DNA of 64,000 nucleotides from Coprinellus micaceus (lineage: Eukaryota > Basidiomycota > Agaricomycetes > Agaricales > Psathyrellaceae). A program made the position numbers and the translations under genes. Positions 30,467 to 41,291 of the stretch are shown here, piece after piece; the stretch's first letter is position 1, and the number at the start of each line of letters is the position of its first letter. The DNA lies in the NCBI GenBank assembly GCA_951394405.1, contig OX596343.1:1302001-1366000 (forward strand). Reading direction: 5' to 3'. Under the pieces are notes generated by a model, which had not been told where the DNA came from, did no database searches, and was given only the letters and a program-made list of their open reading frames with translations.

Positions 30467-30990
30467 GGTCGTGGGGGTAGTGGTGGGTGGGTGAGTGGCG
30501 TGGTTGGGGTGCGAAGAGGGAAAGCTGCGCAATGGGCGCTTATTGGCCTCGTTCCACTTATATGGGTCCCCACAGCCATGGGAATATCCAGAAGTCAAAA
30601 GGGCACGATGCGAAAGTCCGTCATGTGCGCAACTTAAAGTTAAATTGCCTGGACTTTGGGCTGCGTTGGTCGAAATAAGGTAGAAAAGTTTTCCATGGAC
30701 CGTCCTTGGAAGTCCTAGCATCATGGGAGTAGCCGAAGTGAAGAATGAAAGCGAGAACGGTTCCGTAACAATCAGAGTCATGGATTGGAAACTCTGACCG
30801 CAGCGATCTTTCTACATACGAAGGTAACGGACTCGCAAGACTCAGCTCAAAACGTGCGCGTTCGGATAGATGAATCCGCGATGCATGTCTCATGGATTTT
30901 GGTGGGTATTCCAGTGAAGGCATGGCTCGATGTTTTTCGTCGTCATAGCGCATAATACATGTGATGAATGAGAAGGAAAGGGAGAGGCGA
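30467..30990. other. Upstream region of the GNAT gene / 3' flank of eL42
   Basis: 524 bp. GGCGCTTA occurs at 30535-30542, about 70 bp upstream of the GNAT-gene ATG. Short open frames are present on both strands but none is convincing. Confidence 0.5.
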
Positions 30991-31673
30991 TTACTGTAAA
31001 ACGGATCAGCGAGGAGTTCGGAAGATTGAAGAGAAGTCGACGCACGAAGGTAAGAGCAGCACCCTTGGTCTTCTTCTCACCACCGAGCTCGAAGCTAAGG
31101 AAGAATAATGAGACAAGTCGATAACCGAGGGGAAGGGCGCGACGTACTGCTTGCAGCGCTTCAGGGAGATCTGCATCTTGTACTTGCAGACGGTGCACTC
31201 CAATCGGAGGACGACCTTCTTGGTGGTCTTGGCCTATACGCGCAGAGGTTCCCCATGTCAGAACTCATATCCCCCAACCAAGGCGAGGTTTCGACGGACC
31301 TTCTTGTGGAAGACGGGCTTGGTCTGACCACCATAACCGGATTGCTTGCGGTCATAACGACGCTTTCCCTGGGCGGCGAGCGAGTCCTTACCCTTCTTGT
31401 ACTGGGTGACCTTGTGGGGGCTAAAACGTTGTAGGATCAAGGGTTCAGTATACAACTTCGACGCTAAATGATTATGCAGACGCACGTATGCTTCTTGCAG
31501 GTTTTGCCCTTGCAGTCTACGAGTCCCCACACCGAATAAACATCCCTCCTACAATCCTACTGAAACCAAGGAAACTCACAGGTCCTTCGAGTTCTAAATT
31601 CGCGGTTTTGTCAGTCGAGAGTGCTCAAGGAACGCGGGGTCGTAGGTTCGACATACTTGGGAACGTTGACCAT
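30991..31673 (-). CDS. RPL42: 60S ribosomal protein eL42, 106 aa
   Basis: Cytosolic large-subunit protein at the E site. Seven exons on the minus strand: 31673..31657, 31593..31580, 31516..31486, 31420..31300, 31233..31148, 31094..31046, 30993..30991. The exact 106-residue family length results. It has the zinc-binding Cys pairs ([10 protein letters not shown] near the start and LECTVCKYK later) and the end [17 protein letters not shown]. Residue 56 is Pro (QTKPVF), the form linked in other fungi to cycloheximide sensitivity; Gln at this site gives resistance. Exons 1 and 2 are 17 and 14 nt. The last exon consists of the stop codon alone; without that splice the frame would continue 44 residues beyond the invariant C-terminus. 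Confidence 0.95.
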
Positions 31674-31850
31674 GTTGCTGGCTGGCGGCGACGATGACGA
31701 TGGCCCTGGTCGTTACCTTCTGTTGATTCTGACCCTCGGCGCGATACCATCAAACCTTAACTCGGGCTGCTGTACAGCTGGTCCGCGCCGAGAGGGGCCG
31801 GGATTTGCCGGCTGCGTGCCGAAATCGAATTAGGCGCCGGGACAAGCAGG

Positions 31851-31923
31851 TCCTTCTTAGCTCAGTTGGTAGAGCGCGTCACTAGTAATGACGAGGTCAG
31901 TCGTTCGAGTCGGCTAGAAGGAA
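31851..31923 (+). tRNA. tRNA-Thr(AGT)
   Basis: A 73-nt cloverleaf without intron. The acceptor stem TCCTTCT pairs with AGAAGGA, discriminator A. The D arm is GCTC...GAGC. The anticodon arm CGTCA-CTAGTAA-TGACG has anticodon AGT. The T arm is AGTCG-TTCGAGT-CGGCT with one G-T pair. A TTAGGCGCC motif lies 13 bp upstream (31830-31838). Confidence 0.92.
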
Positions 31924-32105
31924 TATATTTTGTTTTTCTCGCGTAGATATGGGCCGTGTTCGACGATTGGCGAGGCGTCGAGTGACTGATAAGGCTTCAA
32001 CCACATACGCTCCGGTACCCTATCCATATCCCTGTCCCTGTTTTGCTGTTGGAGGAAAGTATCGGATGAGGTATAGATAGTGTATTGGATTGGGATAGGG
32101 TGGTG

Positions 32106-32713
32106 CTACTCAGAAACCACCCCTTCCTCATCCGTGGTTGTAGACTGTCCCTTATGCCACCAAAATGACAGTTTCGTCCCCTGTACTCACCACGATCGGT
32201 ACATGGCGGTGCCAAGTCCCTTCAGAGTTCGGATTCAGGTGTGTAAATCGCACCCCTTCATGAGGTCGTAGTTTCATAGTAAGAAAGTAGAGTTTCTTAT
32301 GCGAAGTAGCCTGACTACTGGCTGAGTTTCTCCGCACGAGGACAACCCTGTCCGTATCCCTATTAATAGGGTATTTAGAGGGTTGGAGCCTCAATGACTG
32401 AGTCCCCTCCCCTCTTCCACGAGATCAGTCGCTATCAACTTGGCCCTGTGCTCACTACACTCTTGTGAACGAGGCTGGAGCTGGGTTCACCCGAACCAAG
32501 GGTTAGCTTGAAGCTTCCCGCACTCGTACCCACACCCCAGCCACAAAGGAAGCTCGCGAAGAAATCTTCGACCGACTCGTAACGATTTGTGTGCACACAT
32601 GCTGTGGCACCATCGATAACCCTGAACTTAGTCGAGATAACGTGTTCTTCTGTGTGTACCCAGACCAAGAGTGATAGTCCCTTGACGATTACAACCAATG
32701 TGAAGATGTACAT
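32106..32713 (-). CDS. Tentative small secreted or membrane-anchored protein, 135 aa
   Basis: Tentative three-exon model on the minus strand: 32713..32456, 32295..32191, 32150..32106. Donors are GTGAGC and GTGAGT, acceptors ATAAG and ATAAG, all phase 0. The N-terminus is hydrophobic (MYIFTLVVIVKGLSLLVWV), as in a signal peptide or anchor, followed by soluble sequence. The first intron is long (160 nt). No family is recognised, and the model rests on splice sites and frame only. Confidence 0.33.
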
Positions 32714-34714
32714 GAGGCTAGCGCGCGGGAGGCGCTAAGGGTTGTGGGCGCTTGTATTGCGAGCGATCGCCATTAGGCGCCGATGGGTGCGGCTCCGGGA
32801 CGCGATCCCGAGGTGAGGCTCTGAGCTAGACTATCTATGCCCTCAGAGATACGGTATGTGGGCAGCGTGGTGGTGTTCTAGACGAGATACACGAGGCTTG
32901 CTTACCATTTGGCTAGTTGCCGAAGTGAACACGTTCCTCAAAACTTTAGACACCATAACCCGAGAGGACCCACAACCGTCCCCGTGCTCGACCCACACAC
33001 GTTCCGAACGGGGGACACGATGCTTTCAAGCCCCTTTCCCCATTCACGGGGCGGAGAGAAGTACCCACAGCGCAGGTACCCAGAGGATGATTAAGATCCA
33101 AGGGTATACCGTGAGCCCAGGCGGTAGATCTCTGGTCATACGACGACGCCCGGTGGCGATTACGGGGATCTGCACTAGGTGAAACATAGTAATAACGCGG
33201 CGAGTTAGATAAAGTGACAACACGTCGATCCAGAGCTAGGGCCTACTTAGAGAGACCGTGGATCCAGAACCTGAAGATCAGGTATAAATATCCCGGCGGT
33301 GTCCTAACCAGAGCGGTAATTGACGGTGGAAAGTGGCCCGCGATTCGCAACCCAAAGTGGACTTAGATCGTCGTCCAGTATTGCCGTTGTGGAGCCCAAG
33401 AGAAATGTGGTGTGACAAAGTAGAAGTGTTTGCAGTGGTGTGGGCGCTAAATCATGCCAGGTGGCCTGACCCTTGCGCGATTTCTGCAGAGAATAAGTGA
33501 GACAAAAATGGACTCCCCTCCATTCAGTTGAGCGAAGTTGGAGTAAACCGTCGGTTACTTTTGCATCGTGTGTGACCACTTGGGGTGATTTCGGAGTTGC
33601 CAGTTCGTACAAGTCTTCAAGGAGAACGGAACGCAGCTCCTTCGGGCTAATGCACCTGTATCCGCATCGCCAAAAATACAGGTAAGCAGGGGATAAAAGG
33701 ATCCTTTGCTTGTATCTGCGATAGAGTGAAGATTAGATACGCCCTGCGAGATGTGATGGAGATTGCGAAGACATGGGTTCTGGCAACACACCGGATTTTG
33801 TCGCCATTTGCGAACCTCCGTGCGATCCTGTGCACCAACCCCGCTCTGGGTGGGGTGGAATCGAAATTTCCACTCAAATGGAAGTGAGGAAGGGACTGGA
33901 AGGGACGTCATTTCCTCAGGCTCCCCGTCGTGGAGGTGGTGGTAATGAAGAAACCCGAGCCGCGAGGGGGATGCCCGGTATGCCGACTCCGGCAAACGCC
34001 GGGGCGGCTCCCCGACATACCTAATTTGGAAAGGACGCCGCCCACGGATCGGAGATCCTCGTGTTCAGCCAATCCGGAGCGTTTATTCCAGGAACCGCAT
34101 CACGCCGTAAAAGAAAAATAACAAAAAATCAAATGATGAAATGGGCTGAGAGTCTGGGTTGTAAGGGTGGTACGACTGTTCTTCCTTGCCTCTTCCCCTC
34201 GTCATCTCTCGACTGGTTGGCGCGTCGCTACGCCTACCTCGAGCAACGTCAGGTCCGTGCGCACACGACGACGAACGGGGTTTAGCTCCGCGACAATTGG
34301 CCTCCGACACATCATCGCTGGTCACTCACACAGCGCGCAGCGTGCTCTCCAATTGTCCCCTTAGACTCCACTAGATTCGCTCTTGGTAGCCGACTTGTAT
34401 ACACCACACAAGAGGGTTCCAGATTCGAGGCGACGCGAAAGGAAACGACCACGACGCTATTCCCAATTGAAATCGCCGGGCCCAGTACACCAATACGGAA
34501 GGCATAACAATAGTGCTGTAATTTATATAGGGCGTATAGGTATGTGGTCCATTCGTACCTCCTTGGCCCTGCAGGAGGATCTCTTGAAGTCCTTCTCACT
34601 GCTTCCACTCCCTTGGGTTTCTCTTAGACGATACACGACACCATCCTCCTCGATTGGGCACTTTAAATTCAACTTAAAGTCGCTCACCAAGGCACACATT
34701 CCACTGTTGTCACC
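32714..34714. other. Two-kilobase gene-poor stretch before HMG1
   Basis: Short conflicting open frames only. Copies of the GGCGC motif lie at 32731-32738 (GGCGCTAA), 32773-32781 (TTAGGCGCC) and 33443-33450 (GGCGCTAA). A TATA-like TTATATAG lies at about 34522, roughly 190 bp before the HMG1 ATG. No transposon ends or RNA genes were recognised; degenerate mobile-element DNA cannot be excluded by eye. Confidence 0.4.
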
Positions 34715-37700
34715 ATGCTCGGCGGCGTCCGAGTCTTGTTGCGGCCATTCGCGCTGCACGCGGCCTACACCCCCATCGAAACCATCGTCTTCTTCTGCGT
34801 CATCGGCACTCTCGCCTACTTCCACATTCTCAACGCCGTCAAGCACTCGCAGTTCTTGTCCCCTTCCTACAACCACGGTCCCGGCTATTCAGCAGCCCTT
34901 CGCCCCGCCTATGTTCTGAACCGCATGGGGGAATGGGTCGGGGTTAGGGAATCACGGTGGTTGAGGGACCGGGAACGTGTCGAGAAGGGCGAGTTTGCTG
35001 CTGCCGAGCTACAGCAGCTCGTGTTCAACGTCGACTCGTTGGCCTGGAACTCTTGGTCCAGAGACGTAAGCTCCGCTTTCCAAGGCATACTCACCATATT
35101 CTGACATTTCCAACAGGCACAAGACGCGTCTTCGATTGCGACTTCCAACCTCACGGAGTATCTGACCCACTCATTCTCCTCGACTTCTGGCAAGAGCTTC
35201 GCCGGCATCTGCTATCGTCCAGAGAAGTCGTCTCGCGTATCACCCTCCGCTGCCCCCACCGCCAACTCCGAGAAGGCGCCCTGCTTCGTTCACATCAACG
35301 ATAATATCAGGCCTCAAGGGTCGTCATCGGCTCAGGCTCAGCTCGCGCTGGGGTTCCTTCCCGGAGCGAGAGACGAATGGGTCAACGCGCTCAAGACCAC
35401 GAACAAGTTTACTGATGAGAATGGAGTTGAATTCGAGGTCGAACAGCCTACGCCTGGCACGGACATCGACATTGGTCAGATGCGCAGTGGGAAATGGGTG
35501 GCATACGCCGTCCGTATCCTCGCCATGAGGTTCTGGGCTTTGGCCAAGGTTCGTCCTTGAAGTTCCCCGTCTTGAACCAGTAGTCACACGGTTTTACAGA
35601 AAGCGGATTCCCTCGACATCATGCTCATTCTCTCGGGCTACATTCTCATGCACATCACGTTCTACCTGCTCCTGACGCGCTCTCGGCAACTCGGGTCATC
35701 GTTCTGGCTGCCCCTCGCCATCCTCAGCTCCGCGATCCTTGCGCTTCTCATCGCTCTGCCGATTGCCATGGCCCTTAAGATCCACGTCGACCCTGTCGCG
35801 CTCGTCGAGGCTCTTCCTTTCCTGGTGTGCACGGTCGGCTTCGATAAGCCTCTCCGGTTGGCTCGCGCGGTCTTTACGCACCCCCATCTCCTCCTTCCCC
35901 CGACCGGTGTTGCTAACGGCAACGGTCTCACTGTCCCTCCTTCGGAATCATCAAACCTCAAACCCGCTCCCAAGATCATCACGGAGAGCTTGTCCTTGGT
36001 TTATCCCCCCATCATCCGGGACTACTTCCTTGAGATTGCTGTTTTGGTGGTCGGTGCAAACAGCAAGGTCGGAGGGTTGAGGGAGGTGTGTTCGTTGGCG
36101 GCGTTGCTATTGGGTATCGATTGTCTGCTCTTGTGCACGTACTTGGCGGCTATCTTGGGCGTTATGATTGAGGTGAGCGTCAAACTTTTTGCGGTTCCCA
36201 TCTTCTGTTCTTCTCTTCGTCGTATCGGTCTCCTCGGTGGGGACACGTGATCCTGTTCCCACTTCGCGGAACTTGGAGGTCCTTGGAGGTTACCCTCTTC
36301 GTCCTTTTTGTTTCCGCGAGATTTCGCGGCCCAGTGGCGCATAGTTTACGCCCTGGGAGTAGATGCATAACCGGACGTTTCAGCCTCAGCGCAGCAATTA
36401 TCCGGATTGGGTCCGCTCGCAGTATATACTGCCTTGGCTTGGACTTGCACCGCCATCCCACACTCATTTCGTGCACCTCCTCGTTTCTGCCTGCCCCCTT
36501 CAGGACCTCGTCACTGACTTCACATTCCTTATATTTCTCTCTCTCGCTTCGTAGGTCCGCAGAATCAAAACCGCGAGAGCCCTGACCAGGTCACGTTCCA
36601 ACTCGTTCTCTTCCGTCCGCTCTTCCGGCTCGTCTACGAACCTCGCCGGACTGGCGTCAAAGAGTGCCATGGCCCGTCAGCCGGGTGCTCCGGCTCCGCA
36701 GACTCTGAGGCACAAGATTTCCAGCGCTTTGCTTGGTGGGGAGAAGGGTTCGAGTTTGCCGGAGTATGCCCGTGGTCTTGGTGTTCGGGTGAAGAGTGGT
36801 CTGGGCAAGGGGTCGAGGGAGGAAGAGGTCGCGAAGCCGGAGAACCCGGTAGCCCGCTTGAAGCTCCTGCTGGTGCGTGACTTTTCTTTCCCACCTGACC
36901 TCGGATTCTGATCTTCGCGTACGTAGATTGCCTCGTTCATGGCTCTCCACGTTCTCAACTTCATCGCCCCTCTTACCTCTACCCGCCAAACCGCCAACCC
37001 CGTCAACCACTACTCTTCCAGCGTCAGCGTTCGCAAGGTTGATGTTACCACGCCTGGTGTTCGTGCCGTCCTCAAGGCCATCGAGACCGCTGAAGGATTC
37101 GCCCATGTTGAGGATCACCACGAGCACTCGTCCAACTCGAGCGAGGATGAGGAGTTCCCGTTGGGTCTCGATAACGTCAACCGCGACAAGCAGCTCATGC
37201 TTAAGATTGCACCTCCCGTCTACATTCGTATCACCCCTCCCGCCAGCACCACCTCCAAATCGGCTGCGGGCTCGACTGGGAAGGCCACGACCGTCTCTGA
37301 GCACGTCGAGTCGTTCATGTCGTCGTGGACCAGGCTTGTTGGGGACCCTATCCTGAGCAAGTGGATTGTGGTGATGTTGGCGATTAGCATTGGCTTGAAC
37401 GGGTACCTCATCCAGGGTATCGCTTTGGGCGTTGGTGTGAACGGGTTGGGTGCTCTCTTGACTCGTGGCAAGGGTGGTGTGAGGTTCGAGGATGGTGAGG
37501 AGCAGGACACCAAGGAAGATGCTGTTGTGTCGTCGACTACGCCCACCGCCACTGGCGTCTCGACCAAGGGCCACGAGCTCACCCGCCGTCCATCGTACAG
37601 CGTCATTCCCGCTGTTACGACCCTCAGCCTCGACGATGTTGACAAGAAGCTTAAGGCCCAACGTCGTCTCACCATCACCAGCAGGACCGTCTTGACCGCT

Positions 37701-39349
37701 TCTGGTGCCAAGCCTGCCGATACCCTCGCGAGCCCACCGTCCTCTTCGTCCGACGCATCATCTTCAGACCCGGAAGACCAGGAACCCGTCCCCACCGAAG
37801 TCCGTCCCTTCGAAGAAGTCCTCGAGATCTTTGAGAACGGCCCTCGCCCCGTCAGCCAGTCGCTGGCTCTGCTCAACGATGAAGAGGTCGTCATGCTAGC
37901 CGGCAAGGGCAAGGTCGCTGCTTATGCATTGGAGAAGGTGCTTGGGGGTGGACCTGCGGATTTGGACAGGGCTGTTAGGATCAGGCGTGCGCTCATTTCT
38001 CGTGCGACGGCGACGAAGACCCTCGAAAGCTCGGACGTTCCTCATAAGGATTACGACTATGGTCGTGTCGTCGGTGCTTGCTGCGAGAACGTCATTGGCT
38101 ACATCCCTATCCCTCTTGGTGTCGCTGGCCCTCTCAACATCGATGGTGTCTCGACTCACATCCCTATGGCCACCGCCGAAGGCACCCTCGTCGCGTCAAC
38201 GTCTCGTGGATGCAAGGCTCTCAACGCTGGCGGAGGTGTCACCACCGTCCTCCTCCAGGACGGGATGACTCGTGGACCTGCTATCGACTTCCCCTCGATC
38301 GTCATGGCTGCCGAGGCGAAGGCCTGGTTGGAGAGCGAGAAGGGGTACGCCATCATCAAGGAAGCCTTCGAGTCAACTTCTCGCTTTGCTCGTCTTAGCA
38401 GCTTGAAGATCGCCATGGCTGGCCGTACGCTCTTTGTTCGATTCAAGACCGCCACTGGTGACGCTATGGGTATGAACATGATCAGCAAGGGGACGGAGAA
38501 GGCGTTGGAGGTTATGCAGACGTTCTACCCCGAGATGATCACCCTCGCACTCTCGGGCAACTATTGCACGGATAAGAAACCTGCCGCCATTAACTGGATC
38601 GATGGGCGTGGAAAGAGTGTCGTCGCTGAGGCCGTTATCCCTGGCAAGGTGGTGAAGACGGTGTTGAAGACAACCGTCGAGGCGCTGGTTAATCTGAACG
38701 TCAAGAAGAATTTGGTTGGAAGCGCGATGGCGGGCAGTGTTGGTGGCTTCAATGCTCATGCGGCGAACATCTTGACTGCTTTGTTCTTGGCGACGGGTCA
38801 GGACCCTGCCCAGAATGTGGAGAGTTCGCAGTGCATAACTTTGATGGAAGCGTGAGTGTTGTTATTCTTGTTTCTCCGTTCATGTGAGCTCACCCTTGTT
38901 GTTGCTCTAGTACCAATGGTGGCGAAGATCTCCTCATGACTGTCTCCATGCCCTGTATCGAGGTCGGCACCGTCGGTGGTGGAACCGTTCTCGCTCCTCA
39001 AGGCGCTGTGCTCGAGATGCTCGGCATCAAGGGCGCTCACCCTACCCACCCTGGACAGAATGCCCAGCGTCTCGCAAGGATCATTGGGGCTGCTGTCATG
39101 GCTGGCGAGCTGAGCTTGCTCAGTGCTCTCGCTGCTGGTCACTTGATCCGAGCGCACATGGTGCACAACAGGAGTCGCGCCAATACCCCTGCGCCCTCGG
39201 TTCCTGGCACCCCCGGCGCGATTCTTGGGGGTAGCGCCTTCGCTATGTCTTCTGTCACAGAGAAGAAGGAGGCCGCGGCTGCATCTGAAAAGGGGCCCTT
39301 GACGCCATCGTCGTCGATGGGCTCGCTACCTCCTTATTCGAGGTCATGA
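34715..39349 (+). CDS. HMG1: HMG-CoA reductase, full-length ER membrane form with sterol-sensing domain, 1345 aa
   Basis: Rate-limiting enzyme of the mevalonate pathway, reducing HMG-CoA to mevalonate at the ER. Exons: 34715..35065, 35117..35548, 35600..36172, 36555..36872, 36927..38851, 38911..39349. The membrane region starts at the N-terminus ([20 protein letters not shown]). Sterol-sensing-domain helices follow at about residues 262-450 ([35 protein letters not shown]), and a last helix at about 695 ([20 protein letters not shown]). The catalytic domain is C-terminal, with the four catalytic residues in CCENVIGY (Glu), GDAMGMNM (Asp), CTDKKPAAI (Lys) and [11 protein letters not shown] (His). 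The HNRS end matches the AMPK-regulated serine context of animal enzymes. The third intron (36173..36554) is 382 nt, far longer than the others. Confidence 0.97.
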
Positions 39350-40526
39350 TTGGCCTCATCTTCGCTTTCTTTCCACTGATATCTATTTGACTTAAACATT
39401 ATATCACGAATCACCCATCATCGCTCATATACCATCTCGTTCGCATACCCCTCTGCGATCCCCATCCCCCGCACTGCATGACCCGTCACCATGGCGCAAT
39501 CCACTCCTTCGCCCAACGATTCCGATGCATCCCACCTAACACTAAACTATCCAAGTAACATATCACTCACATACATTCTTCGATCCCTTCGTCTTCGACT
39601 TCTTGCATACAAACTGTATCATACGACTGACTTATCTTCTAGTTCGGAAGCGACTCTCTTACTTATCATTTCTTATTTGCTGCTTCGTAGTTGGCAGTTG
39701 CTTCTCTGTAGACTCTCCCTTCGTTAATTCATTTATTCACCTTTTATTCAAGTTTCGGTTGATTGGGATAATTCGACTAGATGTTGGTGCTCGGCCTGTA
39801 GGATACTGCGCAAGGCCATTTCAAGCTTCACAACGCTTTGTTCCGGGCATAAAAATGATGTTTTCGAGGCGAACTTGCCGAACAGGTGGATTGGTTTGGG
39901 GAGATCGAGGTTGCTTAGCGCCCATATGACCAGCATCTGACCCTGAACCCGGTACCCGAACGAATGGAAACATTAACCCCACGTTGTGGCCCTTTGTGAC
40001 CCCCGTGCAATGGATCGACCTGCTTGAAGGTGTACCTTGTCCGAGGGCTTGAATGTATACGGCTTGAATGGACGACAAGCGCGCCGGACGAAGTTTGGCA
40101 AGGAATAAAACCTGTTTACACCGGTGTCCAAGTCTTGTCCTAACCCATTGTCCACATAACCAATCGCAGTGATTACCGGTAACCCCGCCACCGAACATGA
40201 CTGGGCGGAGAAGAGTGGGGGGTGACAAAGAAACACGAGGCGCTCCAGCCCAACGTGTTTTCTCAGATAAATTCCCGACAAAGGTTGTCCGGTCAATCCG
40301 ACGAGGGTCACCCCGCCACATCTAGCTTCACCCGAACCAGCCTTAGTGCCACACAGGCCATATAACTCGGGAGCTTAATTGCTGGAGTCTTCCATACCAC
40401 CTCCCCCGTTTCTCCAGGCTTGAACCTTGGAGTACGACAGCGCGACCGAGACGCCAAGTTACCTTTCGACGTGACACCCCCTCCCCCTCCACACTCCTTC
40501 GCCACTCGTATCGCCTACGGAACGAT
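39350..40526. other. Intergenic after HMG1
   Basis: 1177 bp. It starts with the AT-rich HMG1 3' flank, then GC-richer DNA with one TTAGCGCC (39915-39922). Minus-strand open frames at 39821-40321 look like chance frames (biased composition, no splice support). Confidence 0.5.
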
Positions 40527-41291
40527 ATGTCGGGAAGACGTTCCTTCAGTGCTACCGTCATCTCGAGGTCCAACAGCGAGAATAGTGCGCCTTCTAGAAC
40601 ACCTAGCCACACGCGCAAGGGGTCTTCGATCTCGAACGCGCTCTCAGGGGCTGGCCGTCCTCGTCGTTCCCTGGATTCAGTCCTTGGAAATGGCAACATT
40701 GCAAATAGGAGATCCTCAGAGGGATCTGTTCCGTTCATGAAACACGGTGGCAAGGGCAGCAAAACGGTCGAGGAATTCGATTCCGACGCGAACAAGGAGA
40801 ATATCGCGCCGCTCCGCTTGGTCTCTCTGACCACACCCTCCCCCAAACGACGCCAGGTGAAGAGGTTCTACTCTGATTCCTTCACACGTTCGGCATCTCT
40901 TGCCAGCAAGGACAACGAAACTCCTCGAGTCCATGTGATCAAGCTCACATCTCTGGATGTTGAGGATTCCGATGGCGATTCGAAAAGCCTGAATGCCAAG
41001 AGGAAGACGAAGGACGCCATCACGTCATTGACGCCCACACCTCATTTAACGAAAAGTACGACTACGACGTTGGAGATGAATGGGAAGGTTTTGGTACGCG
41101 TCGAGAGGAGCATTCACGACACGGACTCGTCCGACGAGAGTTCGGAGTCTGATTCGGATTCGGGGTCGGAGGACCATTACGGCACACGGTCAGAGGACCG
41201 GGCCCTGGTTCAAAGCAACGTTCAGGACGTTGCTGGGGATTCAGAGGAGTCCCCCGTATCAACAGAGGAGAAGGGTGTCACGTTGGTGTGA
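40527..41291 (+). CDS. Disordered Ser-rich protein with a KEN box, 254 aa
   Basis: Single uninterrupted exon. The protein is rich in Ser, Thr, Arg and acidic residues, with many potential SP/TP phosphorylation sites (TTPSPKRRQVKR, SLTPTPHL) and a long acidic C-terminus (DSSDESSESDSDSGSEDH). A KEN box sits at about residue 86 (DANKENIAPL), the context known from APC/C substrates. No folded domain, signal peptide or membrane helix. It resembles small cell-cycle-regulated nuclear proteins, but that is an inference from composition and one motif. It lies between the two HMG-CoA reductase genes on the same strand. Confidence 0.7.
   Translation: MSGRRSFSATVISRSNSENSAPSRTPSHTRKGSSISNALSGAGRPRRSLDSVLGNGNIANRRSSEGSVPFMKHGGKGSKTVEEFDSDANKENIAPLRLVSLTTPSPKRRQVKRFYSDSFTRSASLASKDNETPRVHVIKLTSLDVEDSDGDSKSLNAKRKTKDAITSLTPTPHLTKSTTTTLEMNGKVLVRVERSIHDTDSSDESSESDSDSGSEDHYGTRSEDRALVQSNVQDVAGDSEESPVSTEEKGVTLV

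Noticed and set aside
30890..31094. eL42 with a 44-residue C-terminal extension
   Set aside because: Family length is 106 aa with an invariant end; a GT donor and a CAG acceptor followed by TAA give exactly that.
33950..34030. GC-rich short inverted repeats (CTCCGGCAAACGCCGGGGC) as a CRISPR or hairpin element
   Set aside because: Single imperfect hairpin, no repeat array; CRISPR is not expected in a fungal nuclear genome.
39821..40321. 166-aa minus-strand open frame after HMG1
   Set aside because: Biased composition, no splice-site support and overlapping frames of equal quality; likely chance.
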